Source of the DNA: an uncultured Treponema sp.
Lineage (GTDB): Bacteria; Spirochaetota; Spirochaetia; Treponematales; Treponemataceae
Length of the DNA stretch: 64,000 bases
Reading direction: 5' to 3'
Assembly: GCA_900319625.1 (NCBI GenBank)
Contig: ONPD01000009.1
Coordinates: 48,098 to 112,097 of the forward strand
The position numbers and the translations under genes are program-made. This document shows, piece after piece, positions 44,485-53,233 of the stretch. The notes under the pieces were generated by a model. The model was not told where the DNA came from. It made no database searches and worked only from the letters and a program-made list of their open reading frames with translations. How positions within the stretch are numbered: the first letter of the stretch is position 1; each line of letters begins with the position of its first letter.

Positions 44485-45486
44485 ATGAATCCAAATCTTG
44501 CAAAAATAGACAGAACAAATGAACATTACACTTTTGAATTGGCCCAGGGAGTAAAACGAACAAGCGTAACCTTCCGTAATCATTTTGGAATTGAACTGGC
44601 AGGAGACCTCTACACCCCGGAGAATGCAGCATCTGCAGGAAATGCGGCCCTCGCAATCTCAGGACCCTTTGGAGCAGTAAAGGAACAGTCTTCCGGCTTT
44701 TATGCAAATCAGATGGCTTCCCGCGGTTACATCGCTCTGGCCTTTGACCCAAGCTTTACAGGAGAATCTGGCGGCGAGCCACGCTATATGAACAGTCCCG
44801 ACATCAACACCGAAGATTTTATGGCGGCAGTAGATTTTCTTTCAACCCGCGACAACATTGACCCAGAAAAAATCGGCATCATAGGAATCTGTGGCTGGGG
44901 TGGAATGGCAATTAATACAGCGGCAATCGACACACGAATTAAGGCAACTGTTGCAAGCACAATGTACGATATGAGTCGTGTCACCGCCAACGGATATTTT
45001 GACAGCGCAAATAATGCAGAAGCAAGGCACCAGACCCGCAAGGCTCTTATGGCACAGCGCACTGAAGATTTTAAGGCGGTTCAGGCAGGCGGTACTTACA
45101 AGCTTGGCGGCGGAGTTGTAGATCCTCTTCCGGAAGATGCTCCGTATTTTGTAAAGGATTATTACGACTACTACAAAACTCCACGCGGTTATCACGAGCG
45201 AAGTCTCAATTCAAATGGTGGCTGGAATGTTACCGCTGCTACTTCTCTTTTGAACACAAAGCTTCTTGCCTATGCCGAAGAAATCCAGAGTGCCGTTATG
45301 GTTCTTCATGGCGAAAAAGCCCACTCCCGCTATTTTGGCGAAGATGCCTTTAAGAAACTTACCGGCAGCAACAAGGAGCTGGTAATTATTCCTGGCGCAA
45401 GCCACACAGATTTGTACGATGGCGGAAAAAACAATGCAATTCCTTTTGATAAGCTTGCGGATTTTTTTGCAAAGTATTTGAAGTAG
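44485..45486 (+). CDS. Alpha/beta hydrolase with cysteine at the nucleophile site
   Basis: A 333-residue hydrolase of the YcjY/dienelactone-hydrolase kind. The oxyanion region is ALAISGPFGAVKEQSSGFYA and the nucleophile elbow reads GICGWGG, with Cys where serine hydrolases have Ser. The late HGEKAHSRYF and GASHTDLYD give the acid and His. The cap is small. Substrate is unknown; first gene of the TetR-controlled cluster. Confidence 0.85.
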   Translation: MNPNLAKIDRTNEHYTFELAQGVKRTSVTFRNHFGIELAGDLYTPENAASAGNAALAISGPFGAVKEQSSGFYANQMASRGYIALAFDPSFTGESGGEPRYMNSPDINTEDFMAAVDFLSTRDNIDPEKIGIIGICGWGGMAINTAAIDTRIKATVASTMYDMSRVTANGYFDSANNAEARHQTRKALMAQRTEDFKAVQAGGTYKLGGGVVDPLPEDAPYFVKDYYDYYKTPRGYHERSLNSNGGWNVTAATSLLNTKLLAYAEEIQSAVMVLHGEKAHSRYFGEDAFKKLTGSNKELVIIPGASHTDLYDGGKNNAIPFDKLADFFAKYLK

Positions 45487-45496
45487 AGGGTTGCTG

Positions 45497-45979
45497 ATGA
45501 AAAAAATATTTATAGTTTTAATGTCAATTTTTCTTCTTGCATCTACGGCCTGCGCTAATGGCAACAGCAGCAAGGGGGCAAACGCTTCAAACAAAGGAGA
45601 ACTTTCTGATATGAAAATCTCAATTCAAATTACAAGCGACAGTGGCAGCCACACGTTCGCCGCCACACTGGCCGACAATTCTTCTGCCATGGCGTTTTAC
45701 GAGTTGCTGGAAAAAGACCCTGTCACAATCAAAATGACCGACTACGGAAACTTTGAAAAAGTTGGCCCGCTTGGAACAAAGCTTCCACGCAACGACACCC
45801 AGATTACCACACAAGCAGGCGACATCATTTTGTATCAGGGAAATCAGATTACGATTTACTACGACACTAATAGCTGGAACTTTACCCGGCTTGGAAAAGT
45901 AGACGGGGTAACACAGGCCGAGCTCAAAAAGATTCTGGGTAAAGGCAATGTGACTGCTGTCTTTTCTGTAATGGAATAG
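45497..45979 (+). CDS. Cyclophilin-like fold lipoprotein
   Basis: A 160-residue protein with a lipoprotein signal (LLASTACANG) and a domain like the cyclophilin-like-2 family (SHTFAATLADNSSAMAFYELL, then GDIILYQGNQITIYYDTNSWNFTRLGK). Common beside flavodoxin and aldo-keto reductase genes in gut anaerobes. ATG 45497 is preferred over TTG 45491. Function unknown. Confidence 0.82.
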   Translation: MKKIFIVLMSIFLLASTACANGNSSKGANASNKGELSDMKISIQITSDSGSHTFAATLADNSSAMAFYELLEKDPVTIKMTDYGNFEKVGPLGTKLPRNDTQITTQAGDIILYQGNQITIYYDTNSWNFTRLGKVDGVTQAELKKILGKGNVTAVFSVME

Positions 45980-45985
45980 AAGGAA

Positions 45986-46870
45986 ATGCTTTTGAAAAAA
46001 CTATTTCTGATTTTTGTGGTATTGCTTATGACAGACTTAATAGCAGCAAAAGAAAACCGAACTGTAAAACTAAACTCTGGATATGAGATGCCTGTGCTCG
46101 GTTTGGGCACATGGACGATCACAGGCGAGACTTGTGAAAACGCCGTTTATGCCGCACTCAAATCTGGCTACCGTTTGATTGATACTGCAAAATATTATGG
46201 CAACGAGAGTGAAGTTGGAAACGCAATTCGTCGCGCTATAAAAGATGGAATCTGTAAGCGGGAAGAAATCTTTGTAACTACAAAACTCCTTCCCTGGTCA
46301 AACAATCCGGATCGTGATATTGACGATTCGCTTAAACAGCTTGGTCTTTCTTATATTGATCTTTGTCTGCTTCATCAGCATGGCTCAACTTCCGGAGACG
46401 ATGCTGTTTATCGTGCAACGTGTAAAGCGGTAAAGGCCGAAAAAATCCGTTCCATCGGAATCTCAAATTTTTACACCGAAAAAACTGTTTCGCATTTCAT
46501 AAAGGACTTTGAAATCCCACCGGCAGTCATTCAAAACGAAAACCATCTGAAGTATCAGAATAATTCTTTGCGTGACTGGGCTGCAAAAAAAGGAATCTAT
46601 ATAGAAAGCTATTATCCATTCGGCGGTCGCGGCCACACAAAAGAGCACCTGCAGAATGAGACCGTGCTGGAAATCGCTCGAGCCCACGGCAAGTCGGCTG
46701 CACAAATCATCGTCCGATGGCACCTGCAGTCGGGCTACATCGCAATCCCCGGAAGTTCAAAACCTAATCACATTGCAGAAAACTTTGATGTCTGGGATTT
46801 TGAACTTACTGAAAACGAAATTAATAAACTAAACGCGCTCGATACAGGGCGACGTTATGAAAACTGGTAA
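45986..46870 (+). CDS. Aldo/keto reductase with N-terminal signal-like segment
   Basis: A 294-residue AKR. The GLGTWTITG start, RLIDTAKYYGNE (Asp, Tyr), TTKLLPW (Lys) and LLHQHGS (His) form the catalytic tetrad, and the NADPH loop IPGSSKPNHI is late. Unusually it begins LLKKLFLIFVVLLMTDLIAAKE, a signal peptide or anchor. If exported it would meet no NADPH, so a shorter cytoplasmic start or an anchor is also possible. Confidence 0.85.
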   Translation: MLLKKLFLIFVVLLMTDLIAAKENRTVKLNSGYEMPVLGLGTWTITGETCENAVYAALKSGYRLIDTAKYYGNESEVGNAIRRAIKDGICKREEIFVTTKLLPWSNNPDRDIDDSLKQLGLSYIDLCLLHQHGSTSGDDAVYRATCKAVKAEKIRSIGISNFYTEKTVSHFIKDFEIPPAVIQNENHLKYQNNSLRDWAAKKGIYIESYYPFGGRGHTKEHLQNETVLEIARAHGKSAAQIIVRWHLQSGYIAIPGSSKPNHIAENFDVWDFELTENEINKLNALDTGRRYENW

Positions 46871-46890
46871 TAAATTTTAGGAGAAAATGC

Positions 46891-47919
46891 ATGAAGAAAA
46901 TACCATCACTTTTTATAGCTGCAATTTTGCTCTTTTTTACAGCTAACACAGTATTTGCAAAGGACAATCCTAAAGCTGCAAGCTACAAAACACACGAGAT
47001 TTCGACGAGCGCAACCAACACCAGCGACAAATCAGTTCCAGTCGTTTATTTTATCCGCGACATCAGCCCGGAATCTCTGGTAAAAGTTTATCAGGCAACC
47101 GGCTACAAGACCAGCGGCAAAACAGGTGTAAAGGTGAGCACTGGCGAAAGCGAAAATTCAAATTACCTCCGCCCTGCCCTCATCAAAAATCTTGTAAAGG
47201 ATGAACTGAACGCAACCATCGTAGAATGCAACACTGCTTACGGCGGAAACAGAAGCAACAACATTGATCACATGAAAATAGCCCGTGACCACGGTTTTCT
47301 GGATGTTGCAAACGGCTTTGACCTGCAGGACGCAGAGGGCTACATGACAATCCCTGTAAAAGGTGGCCTACGTCTCAAGGAAAATTATGTCGGAACTCAT
47401 TTTAAGGATTACGACACCTATCTGATTCTTTCTCACTTCAAAGGTCACGCAATGGGTGGCTTTGGTGGGGCAATCAAAAATCTTTCAATTGGATTTGCTT
47501 CAGGAATGAGCTGCAAGAAATCCGGAAAGCTCAACATTCACTCTGCAGGCCGTAGTGTTACAAGATGGACCAGCTGTCCTCAGGATGAATTTCTTGAATC
47601 AATGGCAGAGGCAGCAAAATCAGTCTGCGATTACATGCAAGACGGAAAAGGCATTGTCTGCGTAAATGTGATGAACCGACTTTCTGTAGACTGCGACTGC
47701 GATTCAAATCCTGCAGAGCCAGACATGCACGACATCGGAATTCTTGCAAGCTTGGACCCTGTAGCACTGGACCAGGCCTGCGTGGATTTAGTCTACAAGG
47801 CAAAAGATTCAGGAAGCCTTATTGAACGCATTGAAAGCCGTAACGGAATCCACACGCTGGATCATGCAGAAAAAATCGGTTTTGGAAGCCGCAATTACCG
47901 GCTGGTGGAAATTAAATAA
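46891..47919 (+). CDS. DUF362 family protein, exported
   Basis: A 342-residue protein with signal peptide MKKIPSLFIAAILLFFTANTVFA. The DUF362 core shows TGVKVSTGESENSNYLRP, LSHFKGHAMGGFGGAIKNLSIGFAS and late DPVALDQACVDLV. No ferredoxin CX2CX2C set is present though some DUF362 proteins have one. Likely redox-related; function not known. Confidence 0.82.
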   Translation: MKKIPSLFIAAILLFFTANTVFAKDNPKAASYKTHEISTSATNTSDKSVPVVYFIRDISPESLVKVYQATGYKTSGKTGVKVSTGESENSNYLRPALIKNLVKDELNATIVECNTAYGGNRSNNIDHMKIARDHGFLDVANGFDLQDAEGYMTIPVKGGLRLKENYVGTHFKDYDTYLILSHFKGHAMGGFGGAIKNLSIGFASGMSCKKSGKLNIHSAGRSVTRWTSCPQDEFLESMAEAAKSVCDYMQDGKGIVCVNVMNRLSVDCDCDSNPAEPDMHDIGILASLDPVALDQACVDLVYKAKDSGSLIERIESRNGIHTLDHAEKIGFGSRNYRLVEIK

Positions 47920-47939
47920 AATTTTACGGAGGAAATATT

Positions 47940-48467
47940 ATGAAAAAACTTATTCTTACACTTTTAATTGGAGGCTTTATTATGACAGGTGCATTTGCAA
48001 AGACAGCATTCGTTTACTTCAGCGCCACAGGAACAACAGAACGCATGGCAAAAAATTCCGCTAAAGAAATGGGAGCTGATATTTTTGAAATCCAGCCGGT
48101 GCATAAATATACCGACGCTGACTTAGACTGGCATGACAAAAAATCACTTTCTTCGATTGAATGCAACGACCCAAAAAGCCGTCCTGCAATTGCAAATAAA
48201 CTCGATATCTCAGGCTACGACTCCGTAGTAGTCTGCTACCCTATCTGGTGGGCTTATGCTCCTAAAATTGTTTACACCTTTGTTGAAAGCCAGAACTGGT
48301 CGGGCAAAAAAATGATTACTCTTTGTACCAGCGGCGGCAGCGGTCTTGGTCGCAGCGGCACAGATTTGTCTAAGTTTGCAAAGGGCGTAGACTTTAAGGG
48401 CGGAAAAGATTTTACCCGCGGCTCTGCTGCAGATGTTAAGAAATATATTGAAGGTTTGTTGAAATAG
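47940..48467 (+). CDS. Flavodoxin with signal peptide
   Basis: A 175-residue flavodoxin-like protein. MKKLILTLLIGGFIMTGAFA is a signal peptide; the FMN phosphate loop SATGTTERMAK follows right after. CYPIWWAYAPKIV and CTSGGSGLGRSG flank the flavin. Exported flavodoxins are uncommon, but several proteins in this cluster share the feature. The stop TAG overlaps the first base of a repeat. Confidence 0.87.
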   Translation: MKKLILTLLIGGFIMTGAFAKTAFVYFSATGTTERMAKNSAKEMGADIFEIQPVHKYTDADLDWHDKKSLSSIECNDPKSRPAIANKLDISGYDSVVVCYPIWWAYAPKIVYTFVESQNWSGKKMITLCTSGGSGLGRSGTDLSKFAKGVDFKGGKDFTRGSAADVKKYIEGLLK

Positions 48468-48568
48468 GGCGTTACCGGCTGACAAGTCAGCCGGTCGGGC
48501 TTTTCGGGGTTCCGGCTTTCGCCTCCATTCCTTCGGAACGGCTTCGCCGCCCCTACAATCCCTAACGC
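48467..48568. repeat. Dispersed repeat copy 2
   Basis: A 102-base GGGCGTT...CCTAACGC element. It shares CGGTCGGGCTTTTCGGGGTT and CCCCTACAATCCCTAACGCA with the copy at 57984-58122, both 20-base exact matches. It also has a CCGGCTGACAAGTCAGCCGG palindrome. It begins at the flavodoxin stop. Confidence 0.8.
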
Positions 48569-48586
48569 ATTTAATAAGGAAAGTAT

Positions 48587-49222
48587 ATGAATAAATTCCG
48601 AATTTCCCTAGACATTACAATGACAATTCTCTCCATTATCCTCATGGGCGGAAACTATTTGTTTCCGGCAGACATCGTGCACGAAATCTTAGGCGTGGGG
48701 CTTTTTGTTCTGTGGGGCGTTCACATCGCGCTAAACCGCCGCTGGTACAGTGCAATCTTCCGCGGCAAATACAATCCCTACCGCGTAATGCAGACTTTCA
48801 TCAACTGCGGCATTTTAATCTGCACAATTTTTTTGATGATAAGCGGAATCATTCTTTCAAATCACATTTTTACATTTTTGAATATTCAGGGCGGGCTTGG
48901 TTTTGCCCGCATTGCTCATCTGCTTGCCAGTCATTGGTATTATCTTTTTATGTCGCTGCATATCGGACTGCATGTTGGACGCCTCTTTCAGAATATTACG
49001 GCAAAAATCATTCCGCGTATTATTCTTGCCCTGGTCTGCGCTTATGGCATTTACGCTTTCATCGCCCGCGGAGTGTGGAAATATCTTATCCTCCAGCAGC
49101 AGTTTTTCTTCTTCGACCTGGAACGCGGCTACATTCTTTTTGCTATTGATTATATTTCCATTATCATTTTGTTTGCTACGCTCTCGCACCTTTTGGCAAA
49201 AAAGATGTGGCAGAGGTTTTAA
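48587..49222 (+). CDS. DUF4405-type membrane protein, possible cytochrome b
   Basis: A 211-residue protein with about five or six spans. Paired His in or near helices (FVLWGVHIALNRRW, IAHLLASHWYYLFMSLHIGLHVG) are those of DUF4405/cytochrome-b561-like heme sites. It may pass electrons from quinol to the exported redox proteins next to it, which is a guess from context. Confidence 0.8.
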   Translation: MNKFRISLDITMTILSIILMGGNYLFPADIVHEILGVGLFVLWGVHIALNRRWYSAIFRGKYNPYRVMQTFINCGILICTIFLMISGIILSNHIFTFLNIQGGLGFARIAHLLASHWYYLFMSLHIGLHVGRLFQNITAKIIPRIILALVCAYGIYAFIARGVWKYLILQQQFFFFDLERGYILFAIDYISIIILFATLSHLLAKKMWQRF

Positions 49223-49242
49223 AACAAAAAGTTGGTAAAGCT

Positions 49243-49270
49243 AAAAAATTGCTGCATCGCAATTTTTTTT
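49243..49270 (+). terminator. Intrinsic terminator
   Basis: AAAAAATTGC pairs with GCAATTTTTT and runs into T8, 20 bases after the DUF4405 gene. Confidence 0.82.
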
Positions 49271-49330
49271 AACGCTTTGCTATAGAACACCGCCCGCTCT
49301 GACCGGCGGGCTTACACAAGGAGTATTTTT

Positions 49331-50176
49331 GTGATTATCGAAAATCAGACTTTTGACGAAGAGAGAGCTTTGTACGGCCTTAAGGACCTTACTGTAAAAA
49401 ACTGCCGCTTTGATGGTCCTGCTGACGGTGAATCCGCTTTTAAGGAATGCCGCAACATCGACGTGACCGGCTGCTTTATGAATCTTCGCTATCCCTTCTG
49501 GCATGTAGAAAAAGCAAAAATCACCGATACAAACTTTACAGAAAACTGCCGGGCTGCCCTCTGGTATGATAAAGATATTTTGATTGAAAACAGCAGACTC
49601 GGCGGAATTAAGGCAATTCGTGAATGCGAAAATATCAGCCTGAAAAACTGCAGCGTTAATTCTCCAGAGTTTGCCTGGAAAAGTCAAAAGCTGACAATTG
49701 AAAATGTCACAATCGAAGAATCTGAATATCCCTTTTTTGAAATCCGTGATGCAAAAATCACCGGCTTAAAAATGAAGGGAAAATATTCTTTTCAGTATGA
49801 TGAAAACATCGAAATTACAGATTCAGAGCTGAATACAAAAGATGCCTTCTGGCACACAAAAAATGTCACCGTTAAAAACAGCATTGTAAAAAGCGAATAC
49901 CTGGGCTGGTATTCAGAAAATCTCACTCTTATAAACTGCCGCATTATTGGAACTCAGCCTTTCTGCTACTGCAAAAATCTCGTGCTCAAAAACTGTACAA
50001 TGGAAGAATGCGATCTTGCTTTCGAACGCAGCACAATTCATGTAGAAGTCAGAGGAAAAATCGACAGCATAAAAAATCCTCTCGCAGGCACAATTATAGC
50101 AGACTATATCGGTCAGATAATTATGGAAGAAGAAATCTGCGACAGTTCAAAAACGCAGATTATATGCAAAGAATAA
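49331..50176 (+). CDS. DUF3737 family repeat protein
   Basis: A 281-residue protein from a GTG start with AAGGAG upstream. It is a right-handed beta-helix type made of short repeats in the pattern of I.NC.f.....w, e.g. LTVKNCRFDGPADG, NVTVKNSIVKSEYLG and LTLINCRIIGTQPF. DUF3737 has no known enzyme activity. A broken copy is at 43556, so this family was duplicated across the cluster. Confidence 0.85.
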   Translation: MIIENQTFDEERALYGLKDLTVKNCRFDGPADGESAFKECRNIDVTGCFMNLRYPFWHVEKAKITDTNFTENCRAALWYDKDILIENSRLGGIKAIRECENISLKNCSVNSPEFAWKSQKLTIENVTIEESEYPFFEIRDAKITGLKMKGKYSFQYDENIEITDSELNTKDAFWHTKNVTVKNSIVKSEYLGWYSENLTLINCRIIGTQPFCYCKNLVLKNCTMEECDLAFERSTIHVEVRGKIDSIKNPLAGTIIADYIGQIIMEEEICDSSKTQIICKE

Positions 50177-50194
50177 AATATCAGGAGAAATAAA

Positions 50195-50548
50195 ATGGCA
50201 ATTACAGTAAATCTTCGTTACACAGGAAAAAAGGGAGCGGCACAGGCCTTTGCACGCGAAATGATTTCCAGCGGAACCGTCGAAAAAATTCGTGCAGAGA
50301 AGGGAAATCTTCGCTATGAATATTATCTGCCCTTTGGAGAAGAAGCAGCCGGCGGCGATGACACCAGTGAAACCATCCTCTTAATCGACTCCTGGGAAAA
50401 TCAGGAAGCAATTGATTTGCACCACGCAACACCAATGATGAAAACAATTGCTGAGCTTCGCGAAAAATACGACCTGCATATGACAATCGAACGTTTTGTT
50501 TCTGATGATAATATTCCTGAACATGATAAAGGGTTTATAAGAAAGTAA
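50195..50548 (+). CDS. Antibiotic-biosynthesis-monooxygenase-like (YgiN type) protein
   Basis: A 117-residue ABM/dimeric alpha-beta barrel protein: AQAFAREMISSGTVEKIRAEKGNLRYEYY, LIDSWENQEAIDLHHATPMM. It may act as a quinol monooxygenase or a small stress protein. It follows the DUF3737 gene by 18 bases and converges with tetR2. Confidence 0.85.
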   Translation: MAITVNLRYTGKKGAAQAFAREMISSGTVEKIRAEKGNLRYEYYLPFGEEAAGGDDTSETILLIDSWENQEAIDLHHATPMMKTIAELREKYDLHMTIERFVSDDNIPEHDKGFIRK

Positions 50549-50552
50549 TAAC

Positions 50553-51119
50553 TTAATTCTTCCCGCTGAATCCCTTCATCCCATTTTCCAGCAGAGTTGT
50601 CGTAAGCTCAATCATTTCTTCCATAGGAATCTTACGTCCGTCGGCAACCCACTGGCGGTAAAGCAGAACTACGCAGTTATTAAAAGTCAAAAGGATGTTG
50701 CGCACACTCTGGTCCAGACCTTTCAGAGGACGAGATTCCGCCGCCTGCTTTGTAACCCGGTTCTGCATTCTTTCGCGGATATAGTCAAAACGGCTGTCAC
50801 AGGTAACACGCTTGAAAAAATCATCCTGAGCTTCCATGTATTCAAAAAAGGCCCGCACCAGTTTTCCGGTTTCCTTAAGCTGGTCAAATCCAGAAACTAT
50901 GGCAGAGTATTCGCTGGAATGCTTAGCCTGAATCTCTGCAAGCACATCATCCACGCAGTTATAATGAAGATAAAAAGTATTGCGGTTGATTCTGGCCGCC
51001 TCGGTAATTGCCTTTACTGTAATTTTTTCATAAGGCAGTTCACAGACCATCTGCTTAAAAACCGTCTGAATCGCTTCCTTTGTGCGGATAATGCGCGGGT
51101 CGAGTTTCTCTTCAGCCAT
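50553..51119 (-). CDS. TetR family transcriptional regulator (second)
   Basis: A 188-residue TetR-like protein (KITVKAITEAARINRNTFYLHYNCVDDVLAEI) with a C-terminal domain of the kind seen in TetR/AcrR proteins of anaerobes. GGAGGAAAG precedes ATG 51119. It is divergent from flavodoxin-AKR genes and the palindrome between them is its likely site. Confidence 0.9.
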   Translation of the reverse strand: MAEEKLDPRIIRTKEAIQTVFKQMVCELPYEKITVKAITEAARINRNTFYLHYNCVDDVLAEIQAKHSSEYSAIVSGFDQLKETGKLVRAFFEYMEAQDDFFKRVTCDSRFDYIRERMQNRVTKQAAESRPLKGLDQSVRNILLTFNNCVVLLYRQWVADGRKIPMEEMIELTTTLLENGMKGFSGKN

Positions 51120-51164
51120 CTTTCCTCCGGAAAAGCCACTTTAATAGGCATATTTGCAACATCT

Positions 51165-51226
51165 GTCGTTTAAACGACATTATACCATAACCTGTTCTTA
51201 ATAAAAAGACATGTGTCGCTTATAAT
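51165..51226. promoter_or_regulatory. TetR2 operator and promoter
   Basis: Perfect palindrome GTCGTTTAAACGAC (51165-51178), a related GACATGTGTCG (51209-51219), and TATAAT at 51221-51226 for the flavodoxin gene. Confidence 0.7.
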
Positions 51227-51252
51227 TAAGATGTAAGAAGGAGGAAGTACTG

Positions 51253-51861
51253 ATGAAACTAAAATCAGTTTTTACAATCCTGATAGCAGCAGTCTGCCTT
51301 TCAGCTTCGCTTTCCGCACAAAACATAACTTCAAATTCAAAGGAGACTAAAATGGGAAAATCACTGGTAGTTTATTTTTCGCTCGCAGGCGATCAGTATA
51401 ACGTTGGAATTATAAAAGAAGGAAACACTTCAATCATCGCAAAGTTCATTGCAGAAGAAACAGGCTCAGAACTTTTTGAACTTGAAACTCAAAAGCCTTA
51501 TCCGACCGACAGCTACAACAACCTCATCAAAATTGCAAAAGACGAGCAGAACAAAAAAGCCCGCCCAGCCCTCAAAGCTGATATCGACATCATCGCATAC
51601 GACACAATCTTCATCGGTTATCCAAACTGGTGGGGAGACATGCCAATGCCAGTTTACACATTCTTAGAAGCCCACAACTGGAGCGGAAAAACAATCATCC
51701 CGTTCTGCACCCACGAAGGAAGCGGACTTAGCGGAACAGAAAGCCGCATCCGTTCAACCTGCAAAGGCGCAACTGTAGAAAAAGGCCTTGCCGTTCAGGG
51801 AAAGGTAGCACAGACCAACAGAAGCGCCGCTAAAAAGGCAGTTCAGGACTGGCTCAAATAA
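51253..51861 (+). CDS. Flavodoxin with signal peptide (second)
   Basis: A 202-residue flavodoxin_4-like protein. The signal is MKLKSVFTILIAAVCLSASLSA, then a 15-residue link, then KSLVVYFSLAGDQYNVG. GYPNWWGDMPMPVYTFLE and CTHEGSGLSGTE make the flavin site. An internal ATG (51351, MGKSLVVYF) with GGAG upstream could give a cytoplasmic form. Confidence 0.87.
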   Translation: MKLKSVFTILIAAVCLSASLSAQNITSNSKETKMGKSLVVYFSLAGDQYNVGIIKEGNTSIIAKFIAEETGSELFELETQKPYPTDSYNNLIKIAKDEQNKKARPALKADIDIIAYDTIFIGYPNWWGDMPMPVYTFLEAHNWSGKTIIPFCTHEGSGLSGTESRIRSTCKGATVEKGLAVQGKVAQTNRSAAKKAVQDWLK

Positions 51862-51885
51862 TAATCAATGACAGGAGGCACAAAT

Positions 51886-52728
51886 ATGCAGACAATCAAA
51901 TTAAACAATGAAATAACTTGCCCTGTAATCGGACTTGGAACTTTTATGCTCTCACCGGCAGATGCCCAAAACAGCACCCGAGAGGCTTTGAAGATGGGCT
52001 ACCGCCTTATCGACACTGCCAATGCTTATGTAAACGAGCGCGCTGTTGGACGGGGAATTAAAGAAAGCGGCGTGACAAGAAACAAAGTTTTTCTTTCTAC
52101 AAAGCTCTGGCCGTCGGAATACGAAAATCCGAACGCTGTTGACGAAACTCTTGAACGTCTTGGGGTAGATTATGTTGACCTGCTTTACATCCATCAGCCG
52201 GCAGGAAACTGGCTTGCAGGTTATCGTCAGCTGGAAAAGGCTCTGAAAGAAGGAAAAGTCCGCTCAATCGGGATTTCTAATTTTGAAGGAAAATATATTC
52301 AGGAACTTGAAACTAAATGGGAAACTGCCCCTCAATTCATTCAAGTGGAAGCCCATCCATATTTTACGCAGATGGATTTACGCGTAACTCTGGATAAGTA
52401 CGGCATCAAATTGATGAGCTGGTATCCTCTTGGACATGGCGACAAGTCTTTGATTCAGGAACCAGTCTTTGCAGAACTTGGAAAAAAATACGGAAAGACT
52501 CCAGCCCAGGTGATTTTACGCTGGCACGTTCAGATGGGATTCGTGGTGATTCCAGGAAGCAAGAACGTTGACCACATCAAAGACAATCTGAACATCATGG
52601 ATTTTGAACTGACCGCCGACGAAATGGCAGAAATCGCAAAACTCGACAAAGACGAACGCTACTACCACCGAACAGAAGAGCAGTTAGTTCAGTTTGCCGC
52701 ATGGAAACCAGACTTTGAAAAGGTCTGA
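51886..52728 (+). CDS. Aldo/keto reductase
   Basis: A 280-residue cytoplasmic AKR: GLGTFMLSP, RLIDTANAYVNERA, STKLWPS and YIHQPAG carry the Asp, Tyr, Lys, His tetrad and IPGSKNVDHI the NADPH loop. ATG 51886 follows AGGAGG; the ATG at 51868 does not. Paralogue of the 45986 gene, but without its leader segment. Confidence 0.92.
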   Translation: MQTIKLNNEITCPVIGLGTFMLSPADAQNSTREALKMGYRLIDTANAYVNERAVGRGIKESGVTRNKVFLSTKLWPSEYENPNAVDETLERLGVDYVDLLYIHQPAGNWLAGYRQLEKALKEGKVRSIGISNFEGKYIQELETKWETAPQFIQVEAHPYFTQMDLRVTLDKYGIKLMSWYPLGHGDKSLIQEPVFAELGKKYGKTPAQVILRWHVQMGFVVIPGSKNVDHIKDNLNIMDFELTADEMAEIAKLDKDERYYHRTEEQLVQFAAWKPDFEKV

Positions 52729-52729
52729 T

Positions 52730-53173
52730 ATGAAAAAGCTTGCAACAATTATTGCGATGCTCGTGCTGACACTTGCTGCCTGCACGGGCCAGGAATCAAA
52801 ACAAAGAAATGGAGTTCCGCCAATGACCACAGAAGAAAGAGAAGTGTACTCTGCCTACGAGGCCATCAACAGTGCTATGATAAAAAAAGACAAGGCCGCA
52901 ATGGAACGCTACTTTGACGAAAAACTAATCTTTACCCACATGAGCGGAAAAAAGCAGACTCGCGAAGAGTTCATTGGCGAGATTATGGACGGCACGCTGA
53001 ACTACTTCAAAGTGGATACAAAGGATTATTCAATCAGAGTGGATGGCGACACTGCGCACATGAAAGTCACCCACACGCTCACGGCAAAAGTTTACGGCAT
53101 AAGCGGCAGCTGGACAATGGGTGGAGAAAATACTTACAAAAAACGGGATGGAATCTGGATTCGGGTAGAATAA
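52730..53173 (+). CDS. NTF2-like (SnoaL/DUF4440) lipoprotein
   Basis: A 147-residue protein with lipobox LTLAAC and an NTF2-like domain (AYEAINSAMIKKDKAAMERYFDEKLIFTHMSGKKQTREEF, GSWTMGGENTYKKRDGIWI). Its ATG starts 1 base after the AKR stop, so both are surely cotranscribed. Function unknown. Confidence 0.85.
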   Translation: MKKLATIIAMLVLTLAACTGQESKQRNGVPPMTTEEREVYSAYEAINSAMIKKDKAAMERYFDEKLIFTHMSGKKQTREEFIGEIMDGTLNYFKVDTKDYSIRVDGDTAHMKVTHTLTAKVYGISGSWTMGGENTYKKRDGIWIRVE

Positions 53174-53233
53174 AACCTTTTACAGAACTCTGGACATGGA
53201 AAATGGACTTGCAGCTTTCGCTGGATAAGTAAT

